The position numbers and the translations under genes are program-made. The notes under the pieces were generated by a model. It was given only the letters and a program-made list of their open reading frames with translations. It was not told where the DNA came from and ran no database searches. Shown in pieces: positions 33,407 to 40,753 of a stretch of 40,753 nucleotides of DNA; the stretch's first letter is position 1, and every line of letters begins with the position of its first letter. Source of the stretch: an uncultured Aquimarina sp. (lineage in GTDB: Bacteria > Bacteroidota > Bacteroidia > Flavobacteriales > Flavobacteriaceae); contig CANMKX010000034.1 in the NCBI GenBank assembly GCA_947498595.1, positions 1-40,753 on the forward strand, in the 5' to 3' direction.

Positions 33407-35275
33407 TCAGGTTATTAGTTGTTTTAGTAGCTGCAATTGGTGTATGAGTTTGTTGTAGGTAAGCGGAATATGCGTTGTGATACGCTGCCATAATAGTTCA
33501 AAATCATCTATAACTTCTGCCCATTTTGGAGCTTGTTCTTGCGTAGGCGCCAAGCCTGTAGGATGCTCCTTACGACCTTTGATAAGTACCATATGCATCG
33601 GAGTTACCGCCCCTTGTTTATTGTAGAGCGTAAATCCATTGAGATTGATCACATCTTCAACATGGTAATGGCGACAGAGCCAATGGTAAAAACTACGATA
33701 TCGTTCCAGAAATCCTTGTGAATTAAACTGTAGGTGGTTTTTTAAAATCAATACCGCTCTTCCTTGATCAGTGAGACATCTCAGTGCCAGTCCAGCCATT
33801 AAGTGCTCCAATCGCAAGGTATGTTCTAAGCCGCGCATATTTTTAAAATACTGCTGAACCATATAGGTCTTCTCTTCTTTAGAAACTTCCCAAGGAGCAA
33901 AAGGCGGATTGGTTACCATAACATCATATTGCTTTTCCCATGAGCTAGGAAATGGTTGACTCGCATCTAAGCTAGTAATGGTATCAAAGTGTTGCAATCG
34001 CAGCGATTTTAAACGACTGCTGTCGATCTCGTTTACGTGGGTTTTAGCAGGAGATGCGCCTACTACCAAAAGCCCATTACCAGCACTGGGTTCAAAAATG
34101 CGTCGTGCCGTTGCCATTTGTGTATATTGGGCAATCATCATTCCTATCGGACAAGGAGTACTATATTGCTTATAAGTTTCCTTAGAACTGTCGGAATAGG
34201 TATACGTAGGTTGCCCTGTCTTCCAAAAAGCGATGGCTTCTTGTAAGCGATGGTAAAAAGGAGAAGGTGTTTTATAAATCGCTTGATACCATCGAAGCCA
34301 GCTAAGTTCTACTAATTCCCAAACAGTTCCCATATTAGGTAGGTGCATAGTTTCTTTAAAAGCTCGAATTTGTGATGCCGTAAGACGTGTCTTTTGAAAA
34401 TAACTATGACGCATGTGTTCTAGGAGTTGTGAAACATAGGCAGGAATCGCATCAGGATCTGTGGAATTTACGAATGCTTTTTCTTCCTGCATATGGCTAG
34501 TACCATTTTCGGAAATATTTGCTTGCTTTCCCGAATCAGGAATCATTGGAATTTCTGAAAAATTAGAACCTTTCTCCAATTCCTGTACGGTTTCCTGATC
34601 GATAGGATGCATATCTTTCTCAGGAATGTTGGCTTGTTTTTTCGAATCAGGGATTATAGGAACTTCTGAAAAATTAGAACCTTTCTCCAGTTCCTGCACG
34701 GTTTCCTGATCGATAGGATGCATATCTTCCTCAGGAATGCTGGCTTGTTTTTCCGAATCAGGGATTATAGGAACTTCTGAAATACCTAGCAGGTTTTTTG
34801 AATGTTCTTGATGCCATACTTTTTGCTGCTTCAAAGCTTTAATAGCTTTATTTTTAGGTTTTCCTCTTTCAATAGTATAGGCGATTAATGATGCTCCATA
34901 CAATGCTTTTAGATTGCTTTTAACAATCAGTTCCATAATTTTTTGATGATTCTCAAAAACAATTGCGTAATCATCGGTGATAAGCTGACTTGACAGATAC
35001 TGATAGCTAATAATGAAATAATGCCTTGATTTTATCCCTTGCATATCTGCACTACAAGAGGCTGTTAAGGGAACAAACAAGGCTTTTGTTACATCGGTAG
35101 CAATCAAAGCTTCTCCATATGCTTTGTAAGCATCATAAGAAGGTGCATTTGCTGTCAAACCAGTTGTATTAATTTTAAAACCTATTGCTTTTAAACGCTT
35201 CTGAAAAACATACGGTATTACAGAGGCAAAAGTTAATTGCCAACGATTACCAACTTTTAAAAGTTGTACTTCCAT
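33407..35275 (-). CDS. N6-adenine-type DNA methyltransferase with repeat linker
   Basis: In this 622-residue protein, residues 1-155 form an unassigned N-terminal domain. A linker of almost three 37-residue repeats (about 163-270, core PIIPDS-KQA and HPIDQETVQELEKGSNF) follows. A methyltransferase domain comes after, with the SAM motif FEPSAGNGLLVVGA near 390-404 and the catalytic NPPF near 452-455 (VTNPPFAPW). It is the first gene of the block. This methyltransferase plus strawberry-notch helicase pairing is common on plasmids and phages of Bacteroidota and others. It could protect the element's DNA from host restriction, perhaps including the adjacent hsd system. Confidence 0.85.
   Translation of the reverse strand: MEVQLLKVGNRWQLTFASVIPYVFQKRLKAIGFKINTTGLTANAPSYDAYKAYGEALIATDVTKALFVPLTASCSADMQGIKSRHYFIISYQYLSSQLITDDYAIVFENHQKIMELIVKSNLKALYGASLIAYTIERGKPKNKAIKALKQQKVWHQEHSKNLLGISEVPIIPDSEKQASIPEEDMHPIDQETVQELEKGSNFSEVPIIPDSKKQANIPEKDMHPIDQETVQELEKGSNFSEIPMIPDSGKQANISENGTSHMQEEKAFVNSTDPDAIPAYVSQLLEHMRHSYFQKTRLTASQIRAFKETMHLPNMGTVWELVELSWLRWYQAIYKTPSPFYHRLQEAIAFWKTGQPTYTYSDSSKETYKQYSTPCPIGMMIAQYTQMATARRIFEPSAGNGLLVVGASPAKTHVNEIDSSRLKSLRLQHFDTITSLDASQPFPSSWEKQYDVMVTNPPFAPWEVSKEEKTYMVQQYFKNMRGLEHTLRLEHLMAGLALRCLTDQGRAVLILKNHLQFNSQGFLERYRSFYHWLCRHYHVEDVINLNGFTLYNKQGAVTPMHMVLIKGRKEHPTGLAPTQEQAPKWAEVIDDFELLWQRITTHIPLTYNKLIHQLQLLKQLIT
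34500..34800 (-). repeat. 111-bp coding repeat, about 2.6 copies
   Basis: A 111-base unit recurs with matching points at 34533, 34644 and 34755. It encodes the 37-residue linker repeat of the methyltransferase. The second and third copies differ at only a few bases, while the first has diverged more. In-frame repeat length keeps the protein intact when copies are gained or lost. Confidence 0.85.
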
Positions 35276-35863
35276 AAAATAAAAAAGGACTAAATGAATG
35301 TGTTGTTATACATAGCGTAAACACTTTTCCTGTATAGGAATTCCAAAGCGCGTCAAAGGAAAAATGTATACACTACTATAGCATCACATAAAATAAGGGA
35401 GATGACAAATAGCATGTCTCTATACATGTCTTGCCACCCAAGCGATTATCAGTACAAATAAATCATACCGTAAAGTTCTCCTCTCGTTTAGGAGTTGCTT
35501 TACATCAGGTGAAAAAAAGGATGCCGAATATAAAAATAGCTCTTTACTCTATTAAAGTCACTATTACCGTTAAAGGCTTCGGGGATGCGAATTTTACTAG
35601 GTTGTTCTCTATAACGAACCTATCTGATGATAATTTTTTTTATCTAATCAAAGATAAGGAAAGAGAACGATTTTATGAAATCAACACGTTAACTGTAAAC
35701 TGTTTACAGTGTGTGTATGTGTTGAAAAACACTCCAAAATCGTACAATAGTCGGAAGTATTTTATTTTTAAGGAAAAGAGGTTGTTTATTGGATGTTAAT
35801 ATAACAAAACTAGTAGTGTGTTATTGTTTTGTTAAAGTAATTATGCTTGTTTAAAAATTCTTT
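35276..35863. promoter_or_regulatory. Upstream region of the replication block, with two inverted repeats
   Basis: This region must hold the promoter of the minus-strand block. Inverted repeats are TTCCT-4-AGGAA (35327-35340, 52 bases before the methyltransferase ATG) and ACTGTAAAC-T-GTTTACAGT (35692-35710, perfect 9-base arms), both possible operators. No consensus TTTG/TAnnTTTG promoter is evident. A plus-strand open frame at 35431-35799 is not convincing as a gene. Confidence 0.4.
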
Positions 35864-38800
35864 GAATAGCATCGCTATGCAGTGTATGAGCTTGAGAAAT
35901 AGCATCAATTCTTTCCATACCAGTGATAGCAACACTTGGAAAGGATTTGACTTTTTCCTGAAATATTTGATGACCTATTTTATGAATAGCATCGTTATGC
36001 AGTGTATGAGCTTGAGAAATAGCATCAATTCCTCCCCAGCCAGTGATAGCAAGACTTGGAAAGGATTGGGTTTTTCCCTGAAATATTTAATAACCTATTT
36101 TATGAATAGCATCGCTATGCAGTGCATAAACCTGAGGAAGAATATCAAATCTTTCCGAGCCAGTGATAGCAGTACTTGGAAAGGATTTGACTTTTCCCGA
36201 AGTATTTGGCAACCTATTTTTATGAATAGGATGGCTATGCAGTGTATAGCCCTTAGGAAAAACATCAATTCTTCCCCAGCCAGTAATAGCAGTACTTGGA
36301 AAGGGTTTAGCTTTTTCCCTGAAACCTTTAACGATCTATTTTCTTGAATAAAATTTCTAGACAATGTATAAGTTTTATGAATAGCATCGCTATGCAGTGT
36401 ATAAGCTTGAGGAAAAGCATCAATTCTTTCCGAGCCAGTGATAGCAATACTTGGAAAGGATTTGGCTTTTTCCTGAAATATTTAATGACTTATCTTTATG
36501 AATAGCATCGCTATGCAGTGTATGAGCTTGAGAAATAGCATCAATTCTTTCCGAACCAGTGATAGCAAGACTTGGAAAGGATTTGATTTTTTCCCTGAAG
36601 TATTTAACGACCTATTTTTATAAATAGCATCTCTGTGCAATGTATCAGTTTAAGAAATAGCATCACTATGCAGTGTACCAGCTTGAGGAAAAGCATCAAT
36701 TCTTCCCCAGCCAGTGATAGCAAGATTTGGAAAGGATTTGACTTTTTCCCGAAATATTTAACGACCTATCTTTATGAATAGCATTGCTATGCAGTGTATG
36801 AGCTTGAGAAATAGCATCAATTCTTTCCGAGCCAATGATAGTAAGACTTGGAAAGGATTTGACTTTTTCCCGAAATATTTAGCGACCTATTTTTATGAAT
36901 AGCATTGCTATGCAGTACATAAACCTGAGGAAAAATATCAAATCTTCCCGAACCAGTGATAGCAACACTTGGAAAGGATTTGACTTTTCCCGAAATATTT
37001 AATGACCTATTTTATGAATAGCATCGCTATGCAGTGCATAAACCTGAGGAAAAATATCAAATCTTCCCGAACCAGTGATAGCAACACTTGGAAAGGATTT
37101 GACTTTTTCCCGAAATATTTAATGACCTATCTTTATGAATAGTATTGCTATGCAGTGTATGAGCTTGAGAAATAGCATCAATTCCTCCTCAGCCAGTGAT
37201 AGCAACACTTGGAAAGGATTTGACTTTTCCCTGAAAAATTTAGCGACCTATCTTCATGAATAGCATCGCTATGCAGTGTATGAGCTTGAGAAATAGCATC
37301 AATTCTTTCCGAACCAGTGATAGCAACACTTGGAAAGGATTTGACTTTTCCCGAAGTATTTGATGACCTATTTTATGAATAGCATCGTTATGCAGTGTAT
37401 GAGCTTGAGAAATAGCATCAATTCTTTCCGAACCAGTGATAGCAACACTTGGAAAGGATTTGACTTTTTTCCGAAATATTTAATGACCTATATTTATGAA
37501 TAGTATTGCTATGCAGTGTATGAGCTTGAGAAATAGCATCAATTCTTTCCGAACCAGTGATAGCAACACTTGGAAAGGATTCGGCTTTTTCCTGAAGTTT
37601 TTGGCAACCTATTTTTATGAATAGCATCGCTATGCAGTTCATAAACCTGAGGAATAGCATCAATTCTTCCCTAGCCAGTGATAGCAAGACTTGGAAAGGA
37701 TTTGACTTTTCCCTGAAATATTTGATGACCTATTTTATGAATAGCATCGCTATGCAGTGTATGAGCTTGAGAAATAGCATCAATTCTTCCCCAGCCAGTG
37801 ATAGCAACACTTGGAAAGGATTTGACTTTTTCTCTGAAATATTTAATGACCTATTCTATGAATAGCATCGCTATGCAGTGCATAAACCTGAGGAAAAACA
37901 TCAATTCTTTCCGAGTCAGTAATAGCAGTACTTGGAAAGGATTTGACTTTTTTCCGAAATATTTGATGACCTATTTTATAAATAGCATTTCTATGCAATG
38001 TATCAGTTTGAGGAAAAACATCAATTCTTCCCCAGCCAGTAATAGCAAGACTTGGGAAGGATTTGACTTTTCCCTGAAACCTTTAGAAGCCCATTTTCTT
38101 GAATAGCATTTCTATGCAATATATAAACCTGAGGAAAAACATCAATTCTTCCCCAGCCAGTAATAGCAGTACTTGGAAAGGATTTGACTTTTCCCTAAAA
38201 TATTTAATGACCTATCTTTATGAATAGTATTGCTATGCAGTGTATGAGCTTGAGAAATAGCATCAATTCTTTCCGAACCAGTGATAGCAACACTTGGAAA
38301 GGATTTGACTTTTTCCCGAAATATTTAATGACCTATCTTTATGAATAGTATTGCTATGCAGTGTATGAGCTTGAGAAATAGCATCAATTCTTTCCGAACC
38401 AGTGATAGCAACACTTGGAAAGGATTTGACTTTTTCCCGAAATATTTAATGACCTATCTTTATGAATAGCATCGCTATGCAGTGTATGAGCTTGAGAAAT
38501 AGCATTAATTCTTCCCCAGCCAGTGATAGCAACACTTGGAAAGGATTTGACTTTTTCCTGAAATATTTGATGACCTATTTTATGAATAGCATCGTTATGC
38601 AGTGTATGAGCTTGAGAAATAGCATCAATTCTTTCCGAACCAGTGATAGCAACACTTGGAAAGGATTCGGCTTTTTCCCGAAATATTTAATGACCTATCT
38701 TTATGAATAGTATTGCTATGCAGTGTATGAGCTTGAGAAAAAGCATCAATTCTTTCCGAGCCAGTGATAGCAACACTTGGAAAGGATTTGACTTTTCCCT

Positions 38801-40273
38801 AAAATATTTGATGACCTATTTTATGAATAGCATCGCTATGCAGTGTATAGACCTGAGGAAAAACATCAATTCTTCCCCAGCCAGTAATAGCAAGACTTGG
38901 AAAGGATTTGACTTTTCCCTGAAATATTTGATGAATAGCATTTCTAAGCAATGTATAGACCTGAGAAAAAGCATCAATTCTTCCCCAGCCAGTGATAGCA
39001 GTACTTGGAAAGGATTTGGCTTTTTCCTGAAATATTTAATGACTTATCTTTATGAATAGCATCGCTATGCAGTGTATCAGTTTGAGAAATAACATCAAAT
39101 CTTCCCGAGCCAGTGATAGCAGTACTTGGAAAGGATTTGATTTTTCCTTGAAATATTTAATAACTTATTTTATGAATAGCATTGCTATGCAGTGCATAAA
39201 CCTGAGGAAAAATATCAAATCTTTCCGAGCCAGTGATAGCAGTACTTGGAAAGGATTTGACTTTTTCCCGAAATATTTAATGACCTATTTTATGAATAGC
39301 ATCGCTATGCAGTACATAAACCTGAGGAAAAATATCAAATCTTCCCGAACCAGTGATAGCAACACTTGGAAAGGATTTGATTTTTCCCGAAATATTTAAT
39401 GACCTATCTTTATGAATAGCATCGCTATGCAGTGCATAAACCTGAGGAAAAATATCAAATCTTTCCGAGCCAGTGATAGCAGTACTTGGAAAGGATTTGA
39501 CTTTTTCCCGAAATATTTAATGACCTATTTTATGAATAGCATCGCTATGCAGTGCATAAACCTGAGGAAAAATATCAAATCTTCCCGAACCAGTGATAGC
39601 AACACTTGGAAAGGATTTGATTTTTCCCGAAATATTTAATGACCTATCTTTATGAATAGTATTGCTATGCAGTGTATGAGCTTGATAAATAGCATCAATT
39701 CTTCCCCAGCCAGTGATAGCAGCACTTGGAAAGGATTTGGCTTTTCCCTGAAATATTTAATAGCCTATTTTCTTGAATAGCATCGCTATGCAATGTATGA
39801 GCTTGAGAAATAGCATCAATTCCTCCTCAGCCAGTGATAGCAGTACTTAGAAAGGATTTGGCTTTTCCCTGAAATATTTGATGACCTATTTTATGAATAG
39901 CATCGCTATGCAGTGTATAGACCTTGAGAAATAACATCAATTCTTTCCGAGCCAGTAATAGCAGTACTTGGAAAGGATTTGACTTTTTCCTGAAATATTT
40001 GATGACCTATTTTATGAATAACACCTTTATGCAGTGTATCAGTTTGAGGAAAAATATCAAATCTTCCCGAACCAGTGATAGCAACACTTGGAAAGGATTT
40101 GATTTTTCCCTGAAATCTTTAGCAGCCTATCTTTATGAATAGTATCTCTAAGCAATGTATAAGTTTGAGGAAAAGCATCAATTCTTTCCGAACCAGTGAT
40201 AGCAACACTTAGAAAGGATTTGACTTTTCCCCGAAATATTTAATAGCCTATTTTATGAATAGCATCGCTATGC
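35864..40273. repeat. Tandem array of about 36 units of 120-121 bp
   Basis: Units start with GAATAGCATCGCTATGC (or a close variant). They continue with a variable stretch, CCAGTGATAGCA, GGAAAGGATTTGACTTTT, a GAAATATTTAATGACCTAT segment and TTTTAT or CTTTAT. I count 36 full units, two 33-base short units (starting 36346 and 36622), one unit of 108 bases (38825) and a final bare core (40257-40273). Unit lengths are 119-122, mostly 120 and 121. The array starts and stops inside the same core motif. The core has a 5-base inverted repeat (ATAGC-ATC-GCTAT). Open frames of 70-170 codons through it arise because some adjacent units are 120 bases; runs of 121 break them, so I read it as non-coding. 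Confidence 0.95.
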
Positions 40274-40329
40274 GATGATCTTTCTTATATAAGCTAAATA
40301 CTTATGAACTATATGTTTTTGATAAAAAA

Positions 40330-40395
40330 TAGGATTGAAAAAACAGTTCCTTAATACCACTTTGATAAGTACAAAGTCACTGTTTTTCAATCCTA
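40330..40395 (-). terminator. Strong intrinsic terminator of the right-edge gene
   Basis: A 17-base stem (TAGGATTGAAAAACAGT pairs with its complement, with one extra A) encloses an inner hairpin (ACTTTG and CAAAGT). On the minus strand it is followed by TATTTTTTATC. It lies 56 bases beyond the stop codon of the 98-residue gene. Confidence 0.8.
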
Positions 40396-40450
40396 GAATC
40401 TAGTTTTACATTAGAACTATCAATAATGTTCTACATGAATTAGCACCTTT

Positions 40451-40747
40451 TTAATCGTTATAAAAAAAGCGATCTGAGACTACAATATGTGCAAATAGCT
40501 CCTCATCTTTTTTCCATTCGATAGATTCTATCAACCATCCACCGCTTAAGTATTCAAAAATACAATGTGTTTTGCCATCAAGGGTAAAGGAATAATTACC
40601 AATACATGGGATTGGAATGAGTTTTTCTATTGCGATCGCATGTCCCTCATGCGGATACATTGGTAAGCTCCAATGGTATTCAAAAGAAAGTGTGCTTCCT
40701 GCAAAAAAGTCGTTGTCTTGCCAAAAGACATGAAATTTAATTTTCAT
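40451..40747 (-). CDS. Small beta-rich protein of unknown function
   Basis: This 98-residue product (MKIKFHVFWQDNDFFAGSTL at the start, GKTHCIFEYLSGGWLIESIE near the end) is predicted to be mostly beta strand, rich in aromatic and acidic residues. I recognise no family. It appears complete, with its ATG six bases from the window edge, and has its own terminator. It is separated from the element by the tandem array and is probably chromosomal. Confidence 0.6.
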   Translation of the reverse strand: MKIKFHVFWQDNDFFAGSTLSFEYHWSLPMYPHEGHAIAIEKLIPIPCIGNYSFTLDGKTHCIFEYLSGGWLIESIEWKKDEELFAHIVVSDRFFYND

Positions 40748-40753
40748 AGTGTC

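Noticed and set aside
8280..35275. Conjugative element or plasmid
   Set aside because: The methyltransferase and strawberry-notch helicase are common on plasmids, but no relaxase, coupling protein, Tra proteins or partition genes are seen.
35431..35799. 122-codon plus-strand open frame
   Set aside because: No recognisable motif, an unlikely N-terminal half, and it covers a palindrome and the probable promoter region. It may be chance.
35847..40142. Open frames of 70-166 codons through the tandem array, with a repeated 40-residue pattern (MNSIAMQC...NTWKGFDF)
   Set aside because: Unit lengths vary between 119 and 122 and most adjacent steps include 121, so the frame is lost repeatedly. The pattern appears only where 120-base units are adjacent, and the opposite strand is equally open.
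35864..40273. CRISPR array
   Set aside because: The whole 120-base unit is repeated, with no unique spacers of constant length between short repeats, and no cas genes are nearby.
35864..40273. Integron-type gene cassette array
   Set aside because: The units are near-identical and carry no cassette genes, and no integrase is in the window. The palindromic core alone is not enough.

Overview
The window looks like part of a Bacteroidota chromosome, most likely Flavobacteriia. The DNA is AT-rich, Shine-Dalgarno sites are weak or absent, and two promoters fit the Bacteroidota form (TTTG, about 20 bases, TAnnTTTG). The type I restriction proteins are also of the kind found in that phylum. The exact genus cannot be told from the sequence.

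Layout. (1) 1-578: remnants only, including a decayed XRE-type regulator. (2) 579-7825, plus strand: a compact type I restriction-modification operon, hsdR-hsdS-AAA ATPase-hsdM. The ATPase sits where some hsd loci carry a PrrC-like guard nuclease. (3) 8280-19459, minus strand: about 20 tightly packed genes, most encoding small proteins with one membrane helix. They also include two cell-wall peptidases, an HExxH metalloprotease, a holin-like protein, coiled-coil membrane proteins and a phage fibre-type protein. Two further proteins share one beta-rich fold, and in the larger a beta-propeller is inserted into that fold. (4) 19776-22672: an AT-rich island of unrelated small genes, one on the opposite strand, which looks like cargo. 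(5) 22725-35275, minus strand: twelve genes that read as a replication, regulation and packaging module. They include an adenine-type DNA methyltransferase, a strawberry-notch-type helicase, a MoxR ATPase with a VWA-like partner, a DnaA-domain-IV-like protein and a separate P-loop ATPase. (6) 35864-40273: a tandem array of 36 full units of about 120 bp, noncoding as far as can be seen. (7) 40451-40747: a small hypothetical gene with a strong terminator.

Interpretation. Regions 3 and 5 together look like an integrated virus or virus-derived element of an unusual kind. There are lysis-type and fibre-type genes, but no terminase, portal, HK97-type capsid, tail tube or tape measure, and no relaxase or conjugation gene. 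The many membrane proteins, the P-loop ATPase and the paired beta-rich proteins suggest a tailless, membrane-containing phage. The small/large pair resembles in outline the two capsid proteins of single-jelly-roll viruses such as P23-77. This is an inference. The individual motifs are seen directly; the assignment to a virus type is not. No integrase or attachment site was found inside the window.
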